Shown: positions 43,729 through 53,384, counted from the first letter of the stretch. The stretch: DNA of 64,000 bases from Flavobacteriales bacterium (GCA_022425195.1 JAKMFX010000019.1:1-64000); one strand, 5' to 3'. Numbers and translations are program-made. Notes: generated by a model not told the origin, from the sequence alone.

Positions 43729-45021
43729 TCATTGGTTGCGCATTAAAGATTCAATATCATCCGCTTCAATAGGAATGTTTGCCATTAAGTCTACAGGCCC
43801 ATTTTCAGTCACCAAAATATCATTTTCTAAACGGATACCAAGATTTTCCTCGGGAATGTAAATTCCCGGCTCACAAGTGAAAACCATTCCTGCTTCCAAA
43901 GGTCTCGAAAACGAACCTACATCATGAACGTCCAACCCCAAAAAGTGTGAAGTCCCATGCATGAAATACTTTTTATAAGCAGGCCTATCGGCACTTTGAG
44001 ATTCGATATCACTCTGAGTAAGCAAACCCAAACCCAGAAGCTCTTGCTCCATTAAGCTTCCCACTTTCTCCTGATATTCAGAAAGAAGCGTTCCGGGGAC
44101 TAACATTTTTGTAGCGGCCTTCATCACTCTTAAAACGGCATTATAAACGTCTTTTTGTCTGGGCGAAAACTTCCCACTAACGGGAACACATCGGGTCAAA
44201 TCGGATGCATAATTCGCGTATTCAGCAGCGAAATCCATCAAGATTACATCCCCAGATTTACACACTGCATTGTTATCCGTGTAATGAAGTACACATGCAC
44301 TTCGTCCCGAAGCGATAATCGGTGCATAAGCGAATCCTCGTGACCTATTCCTGATGAATTCATGTACAATATCAGCTTCAATTTCATACTCCATAACACC
44401 AGGCTTGATGGTTTTGAGGATTTTACGGAACGCTGACTCCGTAAGGTTGCATGCCTTTTGAATAAGTGCAATCTCGCCGACATCTTTCACCGCCCGAAGA
44501 TCGTGCATCATAAAAGCACCACATTCGTAGTTGTGATCTGGATAAGCATGACGTATCCACTTTGCAAATCGGGCGTCTCGCGTTTCCACCTCTACATTTG
44601 CTCTAGTGTGTTTATTGCTATTTAAATAAATACTTTCGACATCATCAATGAGACCTTCCAGTACAGATTCAAATTGATCCAACCAATAAACGGTTTTAAT
44701 TCCTGAAATCTCAAAAGACTGTGCTTTGTTCAATTTGGCTCCTTCCCAAACAGCAATGTGTTCATTGGTTTCCTTGACAAACAAAACTTCCCTATGTTGT
44801 GCATTTGAACACTCTGGAAAAAGAAGTAAAATCGATTCTTCCTGGTCGATGCCAGACAAGTAAAATAAATCGCTATTCTGCTTAAAAGGCATCGTACCGT
44901 CTGCATTTGTGGGCATGATGTCGTTGGAGTTGAAAATCGCTAAAGAGTTAGAAGGAAGCTTTTCGCAAAAACGCGCTCTATTTTTGACAAACAGTCTTTG
45001 ATCAATTTTTTCGTATTTCAT
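43729..45021 (-). CDS. Xaa-Pro aminopeptidase (PepP-like, M24B)
   Basis: This is a metallopeptidase of 430 residues that removes an N-terminal residue before proline. The N-terminal creatinase-like domain covers ~1-170. The pita-bread fold follows, with the five metal ligands visible: Asp in LMDFAAEY and ASDLTRCV, His in HGTSHFLGLDVHD, and Glu in TCEPGIYIP and IRLENDILVT. There is no signal peptide, so it is cytoplasmic. A TATATTTG box lies 33 bases upstream of its ATG. Confidence 0.87.
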   Translation of the reverse strand: MKYEKIDQRLFVKNRARFCEKLPSNSLAIFNSNDIMPTNADGTMPFKQNSDLFYLSGIDQEESILLLFPECSNAQHREVLFVKETNEHIAVWEGAKLNKAQSFEISGIKTVYWLDQFESVLEGLIDDVESIYLNSNKHTRANVEVETRDARFAKWIRHAYPDHNYECGAFMMHDLRAVKDVGEIALIQKACNLTESAFRKILKTIKPGVMEYEIEADIVHEFIRNRSRGFAYAPIIASGRSACVLHYTDNNAVCKSGDVILMDFAAEYANYASDLTRCVPVSGKFSPRQKDVYNAVLRVMKAATKMLVPGTLLSEYQEKVGSLMEQELLGLGLLTQSDIESQSADRPAYKKYFMHGTSHFLGLDVHDVGSFSRPLEAGMVFTCEPGIYIPEENLGIRLENDILVTENGPVDLMANIPIEADDIESLMRNQ

Positions 45022-45054
45022 TGCATTGTTCTTTGTTCATATATACCAATAGTG

Positions 45055-45062
45055 CAAATATA
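45055..45062 (-). promoter_or_regulatory. putative -7 box for the Xaa-Pro peptidase gene
   Basis: TATATTTG on the minus strand matches TAnnTTTG. No -33 TTG with usual spacing is found. Confidence 0.45.
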
Positions 45063-45117
45063 AGTTTATAAGTTTTGAAGCTACTCTATTAAGAATCAAT
45101 ATTAATTAAACTGATCG

Positions 45118-45148
45118 TTGTCTACTAGCTGTTTGTGTCGTAAATTTG
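45118..45148 (+). promoter_or_regulatory. sdhCAB promoter (TTG-N20-TAAATTTG)
   Basis: TTG (45118-45120) is followed after exactly 20 bases by TAAATTTG (45141-45148), a full Bacteroidetes-type promoter. The last bases of the -7 box are the TTG that the ORF track took as the start of sdhC. The real start is 49 bases downstream. Confidence 0.7.
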
Positions 45149-45196
45149 CAAAATCGAATTGACAACTACTTTAAAAACCAAGAAAAGGGAATCATC

Positions 45197-45871
45197 ATGA
45201 GCAACAACGCTGGATTGTTTTCATCATCATTAGGGAGGAAGTATTTGATGGCCATCACGGGCTTGTTCTTGTGTAGCTTTCTTTTAGTTCACCTTATTGG
45301 AAATGTGGCCTTGTACACAGATCCTGTGAAATTTAACGAGTACACTCGTTTTATGTCCTCAAACCCATTGATACGTGTCATGGAAATCATATTAGTCGTT
45401 GGTTTCTTAGCGCACATCATTGATGCGGTTCTTTTAACAAAAGCCAACAAAGCAGCCCAGCCTGTGAAGTATGCCATGGATAAAAAGAACAGCTCTTGGT
45501 ACTCGAGAAATATGGGCCTTACTGGTTCTATCATCCTCGCTTTTTTAGTTTTACACCTACAATCTTTTTGGTACCAATACAAGTTTGGAGAAGTAGTTTA
45601 CGTTCTAGATAGCAATGGCGAAAGCATCAAAGACATGTACACTATCGTCATCACTGCTTTCCAACAATCTTGGTACGCTGGAATTTACGTTATTGCTATG
45701 GTTTTATTGGGTTCGCATTTGAATCATGGATTCCAGTCGGCTTTTCAGTCAGTAGGACTCCGTCACAAAAAATATACGCCCACCATTAAAAAATTAGGAA
45801 CAGCCTTTTCCGTTCTTATTACTCTAGGGTTTATTTCTTTTCCAATCTATTTCTACTTTTCACAACTATAA
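45197..45871 (+). CDS. sdhC: succinate dehydrogenase cytochrome b subunit
   Basis: This is the membrane anchor of complex II, of the five-helix cytochrome b558 type. It has 224 residues from ATG 45197 (MSNNAGLFSSSLGRKYLMA). Helices can be seen around SLGRKYLMAITGLFLCSFLLVH, IRVMEIILVVGFLAHIIDA, GSIILAFLVLHLQSF, AGIYVIAMVLLGSHLNHGF and FSVLITLGFISFPIYFYF. Conserved His residues in LLVHLIGN, AHIIDAV, LHLQSF and SHLNHGF are the likely haem ligands. The single large subunit fits the B-type enzyme. sdhA follows three bases later. Confidence 0.9.
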   Translation: MSNNAGLFSSSLGRKYLMAITGLFLCSFLLVHLIGNVALYTDPVKFNEYTRFMSSNPLIRVMEIILVVGFLAHIIDAVLLTKANKAAQPVKYAMDKKNSSWYSRNMGLTGSIILAFLVLHLQSFWYQYKFGEVVYVLDSNGESIKDMYTIVITAFQQSWYAGIYVIAMVLLGSHLNHGFQSAFQSVGLRHKKYTPTIKKLGTAFSVLITLGFISFPIYFYFSQL

Positions 45872-45874
45872 GAC

Positions 45875-47815
45875 ATGACGAAATTATTCGACAATATACC
45901 AGAAGGTCCTTTAGTTGATAAATGGACCAAGTACAAAGCTGATGCAAAGCTTGTAAACCCTTCTAACAGAAGAAATATTGACGTGATCGTCGTTGGTACA
46001 GGTTTAGCTGGAGCTTCAGCTGCCGCATCACTCGGTGAGATGGGCTTCAACGTGAAATCCTTCTGTTTCCAGGACTCTCCAAGACGAGCACACTCGATTG
46101 CTGCGCAGGGAGGTATCAACGCAGCTAAAAATTATCAAAATGACGGAGACAGTACATACCGTCTCTTCTACGACACCATCAAAGGTGGCGATTACAGATC
46201 TCGTGAAGCAAATGTTTATCGTTTGGCAGAGGTGTCTACGAACATCATCGATCAATGTGTTGCACAAGGGGTGCCATTTGCACGTGAGTACGGCGGACTC
46301 CTAGACAACCGCTCTTTTGGCGGAGTACAAGTACAAAGAACTTTTTATGCCAAAGGTCAAACGGGGCAACAATTATTGATTGGAGCATATCAAGCCTTAA
46401 GCCGTCAAATCAGTAAAGGTAGTGTTACCATGCACAACCGTCATGAAATGATGGATATTGTAAAAGTTGATGGTAAAGCCAGAGGGATTATAGCTAGAAA
46501 CCTTATCACAGGAGAAATAGAACGTCATTCAGCTCACGCTGTCGTGATCGCATCTGGAGGTTACGGAAATGTATTCTTCCTTTCTACCAATGCTATGGGA
46601 TCTAACTGTACAGCAAGTTGGAAATCTTACAAAAGCGGCGCGCTTTTTGGAAACCCTTGTTACGTACAAATACATCCAACATGTATTCCCGTCTCAGGTG
46701 ACCACCAATCAAAATTAACCCTGATGTCCGAATCACTCCGTAACGATGGACGAATATGGGTGCCTAAGAAAAAAGAAGATGCTCAAGCGATTGCAAACGG
46801 AGAAAAAACTGCACTTGACATCCCTGAAGAAGACAGAGACTATTATTTAGAAAGAAAATATCCTGCTTTTGGTAACCTTGTCCCTCGTGATGTCGCATCA
46901 AGAGCTGCAAAAGAAAGATGTGATGCAGGATTCGGTGTAAGTAAAACAGGGCAAGCTGTATTCTTAGATTTCTCTGACGCGATCAAACGTATGGGTAAAG
47001 ATGTCGTAGCGGCTCGCTACGGGAACTTGTTCCAAATGTACGAGAAAATTGCTGCGGAAAATCCTTACGAATTACCGATGAAAATATACCCTGCAGTTCA
47101 CTACACCATGGGAGGCGTTTGGGTTGACTACAACCTTCAAACTACCGTTCCAGGATTGTTTGCTGCTGGTGAAGCTAATTTCTCAGATCACGGAGCCAAT
47201 CGTCTTGGTGCTTCAGCGCTAATGCAAGGACTCGCAGACGGATACTTTGTCTTACCATACACGATATCCAACTATCTTGCTGACGATATTCGTACCGAGA
47301 AAATCTCGACGGAGAGTGCAGAATTCGAAAAAGCAGAAAAAGCGGTGAAGGAGCGTTTGGACTTTTTCATTAATAATAAGGGGACAAAATCTGTTGACTA
47401 TTTCCACAAAAAACTAGGTAAAATCATCTGGGAAAACTGTGGAATGGCACGTAATAAAGAAGACCTTGAAAACGCCATCAAAGAAGTAAAAGAGCTTCGT
47501 GAAGAATTCTGGAAAGACCTCAGAGTGCCTGGAGTACAAAATGGTCTTAACCAAGAATTAGAAAAAGCAGGTAGAGTAGCTGACTTCATTGAGTTGGGAG
47601 AATTAATGTGTTACGATGCATTAGATCGTCAAGAATCTTGTGGAGGTCACTTCCGAGAGGAATACCAAACCCCTGAGGGTGAAGCAATGCGTAATGACGA
47701 AGATTATACCTACGTTGCTGCTTGGGAATACAAAGGTGAGAATGAAACACCTGAACTTCACAAGGAAGATCTGACTTACGAAAATATTGAGTTGAAACAA
47801 AGAAGCTACAAATAA
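45875..47815 (+). CDS. sdhA: succinate dehydrogenase flavoprotein subunit
   Basis: SdhA oxidises succinate to fumarate and carries covalent FAD. The dinucleotide motif is [19 protein letters not shown] near residue 39. His73 in [15 protein letters not shown] is the expected FAD-linking His. The catalytic region [25 protein letters not shown] is complete. At 646 residues it is normal for the Bacteroidetes/epsilon B-type subunit. Its stop overlaps the sdhB ATG by one base (TAATG). Confidence 0.95.
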   Translation: MTKLFDNIPEGPLVDKWTKYKADAKLVNPSNRRNIDVIVVGTGLAGASAAASLGEMGFNVKSFCFQDSPRRAHSIAAQGGINAAKNYQNDGDSTYRLFYDTIKGGDYRSREANVYRLAEVSTNIIDQCVAQGVPFAREYGGLLDNRSFGGVQVQRTFYAKGQTGQQLLIGAYQALSRQISKGSVTMHNRHEMMDIVKVDGKARGIIARNLITGEIERHSAHAVVIASGGYGNVFFLSTNAMGSNCTASWKSYKSGALFGNPCYVQIHPTCIPVSGDHQSKLTLMSESLRNDGRIWVPKKKEDAQAIANGEKTALDIPEEDRDYYLERKYPAFGNLVPRDVASRAAKERCDAGFGVSKTGQAVFLDFSDAIKRMGKDVVAARYGNLFQMYEKIAAENPYELPMKIYPAVHYTMGGVWVDYNLQTTVPGLFAAGEANFSDHGANRLGASALMQGLADGYFVLPYTISNYLADDIRTEKISTESAEFEKAEKAVKERLDFFINNKGTKSVDYFHKKLGKIIWENCGMARNKEDLENAIKEVKELREEFWKDLRVPGVQNGLNQELEKAGRVADFIELGELMCYDALDRQESCGGHFREEYQTPEGEAMRNDEDYTYVAAWEYKGENETPELHKEDLTYENIELKQRSYK

Positions 47816-48576
47816 TGGCTGGAATGAATCTTACACTAAAAGTTTGGCGCCAAAACGGTGCAGAAGACAAAGGACGGATAGTAGAATACAAAATATCTGA
47901 TATTTCTCCAGATATGTCGTTCTTGGAAATGATGGATGTACTTAATGGACAGCTCATTGATAAAGGGGACAATCCTGTTTCTTTTGATCATGATTGTCGT
48001 GAAGGAATTTGCGGGTCTTGCTCTATGTACATTAACGGGGAACCGCACGGACCAGAAAATTTGATCACTACATGTCAATTGCACATGCGTTCGTTCAAAG
48101 ATGGTGACACCATATACATTGAGCCATGGAGAGCTGCCGCATTCCCTGTAATCAAAGACTTGGTTGTCGATCGATCTGCATTTGATGCCATCATTCAAGT
48201 AGGTGGATATGTTTCTGTAAACACCTCTGGGAATACCCAAGATGCAAATGCAATACCGATTCCCAAAGCGGATGCTGATTCAGCTTTTGATGCTGCTACC
48301 TGTATTGGTTGTGGGGCGTGTGTAGCCACCTGTAAAAACTCTTCAGCGATGCTATTCACCTCAGCTAAAATTTCACATTTAGCACATTTACCGCAAGGTA
48401 AAGTCGAAGCCAAAGAGCGGGCCTTAAATATGGTGGCAAAAATGGATGAACTTGGATTTGGTAACTGTACCAATACAGGAGACTGTGAGGTGCAATGTCC
48501 TAAAGGGATTTCCTTGGATAATATAGCTCTAATGAATCGAGAGTTCCTCGGAGCCTCACTGAAATCAGAAAAATAA
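47815..48576 (+). CDS. sdhB: succinate dehydrogenase iron-sulfur subunit
   Basis: SdhB passes electrons from FAD to the membrane quinone site. It has 253 residues. The [2Fe-2S] ligands are in [15 protein letters not shown]. The ferredoxin-like half contains [13 protein letters not shown] and a second set, [15 protein letters not shown], for the [4Fe-4S] and [3Fe-4S] clusters. It is the last gene of sdhCAB and is followed within four bases by a hairpin and then a strong terminator. Its clusters are probably built by the SUF system encoded upstream. Confidence 0.95.
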   Translation: MAGMNLTLKVWRQNGAEDKGRIVEYKISDISPDMSFLEMMDVLNGQLIDKGDNPVSFDHDCREGICGSCSMYINGEPHGPENLITTCQLHMRSFKDGDTIYIEPWRAAAFPVIKDLVVDRSAFDAIIQVGGYVSVNTSGNTQDANAIPIPKADADSAFDAATCIGCGACVATCKNSSAMLFTSAKISHLAHLPQGKVEAKERALNMVAKMDELGFGNCTNTGDCEVQCPKGISLDNIALMNREFLGASLKSEK

Positions 48577-48579
48577 TAG

Positions 48580-48597
48580 TTCGATGATAGCATCGAA
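48580..48597. repeat. 7-bp palindromic hairpin after sdhB
   Basis: TTCGATG-ATAG-CATCGAA is a perfect 7-bp stem with a 4-base loop. It is placed directly before a second, stronger terminator hairpin. Confidence 0.5.
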
Positions 48598-48626
48598 AAA
48601 GCCCGAGCAATGCTCGGGCTTTTTTT
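48596..48626. terminator. bidirectional terminator between sdhB and the djlA-like gene
   Basis: GCCCGAGC-AAT-GCTCGGGC is an 8-bp GC-rich stem flanked by A5 on the left and T7 on the right, so it can stop transcription from both convergent genes. Confidence 0.88.
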
Positions 48627-48642
48627 GATTAAAACTTTTAAT

Positions 48643-49371
48643 TTAGCTCATCCCTCTTTCGTTCTTAATGGCTTCGTAGGCTTCTTGAACTTTCATAAAC
48701 TTCTGCTTACCCATTTTTTGCTGAGACGCACTCAAATCACTCAATTTATCAGGATGATATTTCATAGCCATTTTTCGAAAAGCCTTTTTCACTTCAGCAT
48801 CAGAAGCTGATGAATCGATCTCTAATATCTTATAATTCTGCTTGGGCTCTTTGTAGAACATCGCCTTTATGGATCCTAAATCGTGGGCATTGATGTACAT
48901 ATAGCGCCCAATTTTTTCAATAATTTCAACCTCCTTAGCATCGATATGTCCGTCCGCCATGGATATGCCGTAGAGGAAATGTATCAATTGCAAACGTTGT
49001 GCATGAGAAACATGTTTGTCAATTTGCAAGCATATTTGACGAAGAGAAACCGGTTTGCTATTGATGATGTGCTTGAAGACCTTAAAACTCTCTTGAGCTC
49101 TTTGAGCTCCAAACATCTGGTTAAACTGAGCTCTTACATACTCAAGTTCTCTTTTATCCACTTTACCATCAGCCTTAATTACATAGGCTGCAAGAATTAA
49201 TAAACTGATTTCAAACTGAGCTGCAGATTGACTCATGTTTTGATAATGACTTTGGAACTTCTCTTGCTCGTTGGCTTTGCTGAATAGAGAACCCAATGCA
49301 TATCCTAATAATGCTCCCATCGGGCCAGCAAACATCCAACCAAGCCCACCTGTGATCCATTTTAACTTCAT
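48643..49371 (-). CDS. TerB-DnaJ (DjlA-like) co-chaperone
   Basis: This is a 242-residue membrane-linked J-protein. A short Gly-rich hydrophobic N-terminus (WITGGLGWMFAGPMGALLGYALG) acts as an anchor. A TerB-like helical domain follows (SLLILAAYVIKADGKVDKRELEYV ... MADGHIDAKEVEII). The C-terminal J domain contains YHPDKL, with the HPD motif that stimulates DnaK. This order (TM-TerB-DnaJ) is that of DjlA. It converges on sdhB. Confidence 0.87.
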   Translation of the reverse strand: MKLKWITGGLGWMFAGPMGALLGYALGSLFSKANEQEKFQSHYQNMSQSAAQFEISLLILAAYVIKADGKVDKRELEYVRAQFNQMFGAQRAQESFKVFKHIINSKPVSLRQICLQIDKHVSHAQRLQLIHFLYGISMADGHIDAKEVEIIEKIGRYMYINAHDLGSIKAMFYKEPKQNYKILEIDSSASDAEVKKAFRKMAMKYHPDKLSDLSASQQKMGKQKFMKVQEAYEAIKNERGMS

Positions 49372-49496
49372 ATCATTCTATAATTTAGTGTCCATCATTA
49401 CTACGCTCTCACAAAAGAACGAAATTTTTAAACTGAAACCCAACACATAAGGGATGAAAAGGAATCTAAAAACTAAACATTTTGTACATTTAATCT

Positions 49497-50378
49497 GTGC
49501 ATCATAATTTCAAAAATAAAGCGGTCAGAGACTTAGCTTGGGCCATAAGTTCGGTAGGGCTACTCAATCATTCAAAAGCCGTGGATCATCATATTCTCGT
49601 TAAGGAATATGAAAAATTTATTCCTCAGCTCAACAAGTTAGATAAGAACCCTAGAGCTCTCATTGAGTTTCTGGATTCAAAAAATACGAGAAGGCTAGGG
49701 CATTATTTCGAACAACTCTTGTTTTTCTGGCTGGAGCAATCAAAACGATACACCATCATAGCGAGTAACCTACCTCTTAGGTCAGAAAAAAAAGAAACCC
49801 TTGGCGAGGTAGATTTAATCGTGTATGATACAGAACTAAAACTTCATCAACACTGGGAATTGGCAGTGAAGTTTTACCTGGCACACCAAAGGCAAGGAGA
49901 GACCACCTACATCGGTCCTAATGCCAACGATTACTTCCATCTTAAACTGGACAAGCTAGTCAAGCGTCAATGTAAGATTTTGGAGACTGTGGAAGGTGAG
50001 AAGATATTAAATCAGCTTAAAATTCATGAGATAGAAACTAAATTATTTGTGAAAGGCTGCCTATACTACCATCCAGAACAAAATTATATTTCAAAAGAAT
50101 TTATCCATCCCGAACACAGTCGCTCATGGTGGATTTATCTGAATGAAGCTGAGGCCTTTTTGTCTGATGAAAATCAATACGCACTCATACACAAGAATGA
50201 ATGGTTAAGCACGCCAAAACAACCTCATAGCCTTATCCGTAAAGCAGAATGTTTGGACCTGATTCACCATCAATTGTCTGAAAGCCCTAGAAGCCTTCAG
50301 TTGGCCTGTTATAAGGACAACGTTCTGATCGATCAAGGCTTTGTGACGAGAGATGCTTGGCCAAAGCTAATCGTGTAA
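49497..50378 (+). CDS. DUF1853 family protein
   Basis: This 293-residue protein resembles DUF1853. Recognisable parts are VRDLAWAISSVGLL, RRLGHYFEQLLFFWLEQS, and GEVDLIVYD followed by HWELAVKFYL. The last pair recalls a PD-(D/E)XK nuclease core (Asp then Glu...Lys), but the spacing ELAVK is not a clean ExK, so activity is uncertain. The start is GTG at 49497, because an in-frame stop lies two codons upstream and no ATG is nearby. It has no related neighbours, and its 3' end overlaps the convergent nhaA by 12 bases. Its cellular role is unknown. Confidence 0.72.
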   Translation: MHHNFKNKAVRDLAWAISSVGLLNHSKAVDHHILVKEYEKFIPQLNKLDKNPRALIEFLDSKNTRRLGHYFEQLLFFWLEQSKRYTIIASNLPLRSEKKETLGEVDLIVYDTELKLHQHWELAVKFYLAHQRQGETTYIGPNANDYFHLKLDKLVKRQCKILETVEGEKILNQLKIHEIETKLFVKGCLYYHPEQNYISKEFIHPEHSRSWWIYLNEAEAFLSDENQYALIHKNEWLSTPKQPHSLIRKAECLDLIHHQLSESPRSLQLACYKDNVLIDQGFVTRDAWPKLIV

Positions 50379-51704
50379 TGGTTTGGTTTTAAAACGCAAA
50401 ATAAGATAACCGATAAGCCCCGCTAAAGCCGAAGTAACCAGAATGCTTATCTTAGAAAGTTGAATGATGGCATCATCAGTAAAAGCAAGATCAGAGATAA
50501 ATAAAGACATGGTAAATCCAACAGCAGCTAAAAAAGCCACGCCATAGATATGGTTCCAGTTGGACTGATCAGGTAATTCAGCCCACCCGAAACTGACCAT
50601 TAATTTAGAAAGCCCTACAATACCTATAAATTTACCTAAAATTAAACCCAATCCAATCCCTAAACTTACAGGATGCATCAAAACGGACAAACCTTCACCC
50701 TCAAGATGTATCCCTGTATTTGAAAGGGCAAATAGGGGGATCACTATAAAAGCCACGAAACGGCTCAGTGAGTGCTCCACCTTCTGTAGTGGTGTAGCCG
50801 CATCAGTACTGACTTCCCGAATGGTCTCTAAAATTTCCATTTGATCGTGAGTCACATATTCATTATCGTTGGGGTTTGCCTTCTTGAACATATCGGTTAA
50901 CACCTGAAGATTACTCAAAAACAACTTCTCATTTATTTTCACCCTACCCGGGATGGTAAATGCTGCTAAAACACCCGCAATCGTTGGGTGCACACCTGAG
51001 AAAAAGAAAGCCAACCACAAACCTCCAATGCTGATTAAAGAATAAAATAATTGATTTCTAATCCCCACATAATTACCTAAAAGTAGAATGAGAAGAAACA
51101 CGAAGCCCCACATCAAATCATTCACAAAAATATCCGAGGTATAGAAAAAAGCGATGATGAGTACAGCGCCTAGGTCATCTACAATGGCCAGGGCTGTCAA
51201 AAAAATCTTAACCGAAATAGGTACACGCTTGCCAAGAAGAGAAAGTATCCCTAAGGAAAAAGCGATATCTGTTGCCATGGGGATTCCCCAACCGTCTGCC
51301 GCCTCTGTTCCCTGATTGAAGAATATATAAATGAGTGCAGGCACCAACATACCTCCCGCAGCAGCTGAAATAGGAAGAAGCGCTTTTTTGGGCGAGGACA
51401 ACTCTCCTCCAAAAATTTCTCTTTTAATCTCCAAGCCAACGCTAAAGAAGAAAATAGCCATGAGGCCATCATTAATCAATACATGCAATGTCTGAGATAT
51501 GGAAAAAGACCCTATCGTCAGAGCTAAAGGTGTATGCCAAAGTGCTTCGTAAGAATAGCTCCACGCAGAATTGGCCCAGGCCATGGCAATAACTACAGCA
51601 AAAAAAGTAATGATTGCTGATGTAGATTGGTTTTGTAGTAAATGATTTAATGGCTTAAACAATCGCTCTATAGGGGTATACCTACGCTTGATTTTTATCT
51701 TCAT
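50367..51704 (-). CDS. nhaA: Na+/H+ antiporter NhaA
   Basis: NhaA exports sodium in exchange for protons. It has 445 residues and about 12 helices. The key acidic residues are present: Asp145 in MATDIAFSLG and the ion-binding pair Asp176/Asp177 in ALAIVDDLGAV. LEIKREIFGGELSSPKKALLPI is conserved. The soluble stretch at ~260-300 is longer than in E. coli. The promoter-like box lies in the middle of a large inverted repeat, so a repressor or activator may control it. The gene fits a saline habitat. Confidence 0.94.
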   Translation of the reverse strand: MKIKIKRRYTPIERLFKPLNHLLQNQSTSAIITFFAVVIAMAWANSAWSYSYEALWHTPLALTIGSFSISQTLHVLINDGLMAIFFFSVGLEIKREIFGGELSSPKKALLPISAAAGGMLVPALIYIFFNQGTEAADGWGIPMATDIAFSLGILSLLGKRVPISVKIFLTALAIVDDLGAVLIIAFFYTSDIFVNDLMWGFVFLLILLLGNYVGIRNQLFYSLISIGGLWLAFFFSGVHPTIAGVLAAFTIPGRVKINEKLFLSNLQVLTDMFKKANPNDNEYVTHDQMEILETIREVSTDAATPLQKVEHSLSRFVAFIVIPLFALSNTGIHLEGEGLSVLMHPVSLGIGLGLILGKFIGIVGLSKLMVSFGWAELPDQSNWNHIYGVAFLAAVGFTMSLFISDLAFTDDAIIQLSKISILVTSALAGLIGYLILRFKTKPLHD

Positions 51705-51731
51705 AGTTTCTCAAAGAATTAGGGAATTAAG

Positions 51732-51767
51732 TAACATTCCTACACAAAATTACGTGTAGAAATGTTA
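51732..51767. promoter_or_regulatory. large inverted repeat on the nhaA promoter, possible operator
   Basis: The arms TAACATTCCTACAC and GTGTAGAAATGTTA are complementary at 13 of 14 positions with an 8-base spacer. The spacer and the end of one arm contain a minus-strand TAATTTTG -7 box (51745-51752). There is no T-tract. Because half of the repeat lies upstream of the expected transcript start, a DNA-binding protein site is more likely than an RNA hairpin. Confidence 0.6.
51745..51752 (-). promoter_or_regulatory. putative -7 box of nhaA
   Basis: TAATTTTG matches TAnnTTTG, about 40 bases before the nhaA ATG, at the centre of the inverted repeat. Confidence 0.5.
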
Positions 51768-51797
51768 TTTTCATAATATTAAGGTGAAAACTAGGCC

Positions 51798-53342
51798 TTA
51801 CAGGTCAAACTTTATGCCTTGCGCCAAGGGTAACTCTGCAGAGTAATTGATCGTGTTGGTTTGCCTTCGCATGTATGACTTCCATGCATCTGAGCCTGAT
51901 TCACGACCTCCACCTGTTTCTTTTTCTCCGCCAAAAGCGCCTCCAATCTCGGCTCCTGAAGTGCCGATATTTACGTTGGCAATGCCACAGTCTGATCCAG
52001 CGTGTGACAAAAATTGCTCTGCTTCTCTCAAGTTGGTGGTCATGATGGCAGAGGACAAGCCCTGAGGAACGTCGTTTTGTATTTCTATAGCTTCGTCAAG
52101 GCTAGAATACTTTAGTAAATACAAAATGGGGGCAAAAGTTTCTTGTTGAACAATTGCATAGTGATTTTTAGCTTCTGCAATAGCGGGCTTCACATAACAA
52201 CCCGACTCATAACCGTCACCATTCAATACCCCTCCTTCAACAATGATGGTTCCTCCTACTTCGTCAACGGCTTCTAAAGCCTTGTTGTAAATCTCAACTG
52301 CAGCTTTGTCAATCAAGGGCCCCACATGATTTTTCTCATCCAATGGGTTTCCTATTCGCAACTGTTGGTAAGCAGCCACTAACTTTTCCTTAAGGGTATC
52401 GTAAATGCTTTCATGAATAATCAAACGACGGGTAGATGTACAACGCTGTCCTGCCGTGCCTACGGCGCCAAATACGGCACCGATGATCATCATTTCGATG
52501 TCGGCGTCAGGCGTAACAATCATCGCATTATTACCCCCGAGTTCCAGAATGGACTTACCAAATCGCTTAGCAACTGTTGCCCCAACGGTTCTTCCCATAC
52601 GAGTAGATCCCGTAGCAGAAATTAGAGAAATGCGCTTATCATTTGTCATCCATTCGCCCACTTCAGCATCCCCATTAACCAAAGTACAAATACCTTCAGG
52701 TAAATCATTTTCTTGAAGGACCTCGGACATGATCTGTTGACAAGCCACAGCGCACAAAGGTGTTTTTTCAGATGGCTTCCAAACACATACATTTCCACAT
52801 ACCCATGCCAAGGCTGTATTCCAAGCCCAAACGGCTACAGGGAAGTTAAAAGCAGAAATAATACCTACAACACCTAAAGGATGGTATTGATCGTACATTC
52901 GATGCCCCGGTCGCTCAGAGTGCATGGTCATCCCGTTTAGCTGTCGAGAAAGCCCAACAGCAAAATCACAAATATCAATCATCTCCTGAACTTCCCCTAA
53001 GCCTTCTTGGTAAGATTTTCCCATTTCATAAGAAAGTAATTTCCCTAAAGACTCTTTGTAGCTTCGGAGTTTGTTTCCAAACTGACGAACCATTTCTCCG
53101 CGCTCAGGTGCTGGCAACAACCTCCACTCTTTGAAAGCTGTAACGGCACTGTTTACTACAGACTCATAATCTTGATTTGATGTAATACTTACCTTACCAA
53201 TCAGCGCTCCATCTACAGGAGAATAAGAGCTGATTGCCTGATTTGATACAGATTGCAACCATTTTTTTCCAGTGCAAGTACCTTTGTTCGATTTAGACAA
53301 GCCCAAGGCATCAAGGGCTTCATTTATCCCATAACCATTCAT
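51798..53342 (-). CDS. aldehyde dehydrogenase, ALDH7 family
   Basis: This is an NAD(P)-dependent aldehyde dehydrogenase of 514 residues. The catalytic Glu267 is in ILELGGNNAMIV and the nucleophile Cys301 is in GQRCTSTRRL. ISAFNFPVAVWAWN and the ending EIGGAFGGEKETGGGRESGSDAW are typical of the ALDH7 branch (antiquitin, alpha-aminoadipic semialdehyde dehydrogenase of lysine breakdown, AmaB/Pcd). The substrate cannot be proved; no lysine catabolism gene is adjacent. It follows rseP by 42 bases and may share its transcript. Confidence 0.86.
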   Translation of the reverse strand: MNGYGINEALDALGLSKSNKGTCTGKKWLQSVSNQAISSYSPVDGALIGKVSITSNQDYESVVNSAVTAFKEWRLLPAPERGEMVRQFGNKLRSYKESLGKLLSYEMGKSYQEGLGEVQEMIDICDFAVGLSRQLNGMTMHSERPGHRMYDQYHPLGVVGIISAFNFPVAVWAWNTALAWVCGNVCVWKPSEKTPLCAVACQQIMSEVLQENDLPEGICTLVNGDAEVGEWMTNDKRISLISATGSTRMGRTVGATVAKRFGKSILELGGNNAMIVTPDADIEMMIIGAVFGAVGTAGQRCTSTRRLIIHESIYDTLKEKLVAAYQQLRIGNPLDEKNHVGPLIDKAAVEIYNKALEAVDEVGGTIIVEGGVLNGDGYESGCYVKPAIAEAKNHYAIVQQETFAPILYLLKYSSLDEAIEIQNDVPQGLSSAIMTTNLREAEQFLSHAGSDCGIANVNIGTSGAEIGGAFGGEKETGGGRESGSDAWKSYMRRQTNTINYSAELPLAQGIKFDL

Positions 53343-53384
53343 TCCATTAAAATTAAAAAATTAAACTATAAAATTAAAAACTTA

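Noticed and set aside
47586-47972. 128-residue minus-strand ORF across the sdhA/sdhB junction
   Set aside because: It is antisense to two strongly conserved genes and has no recognisable feature.
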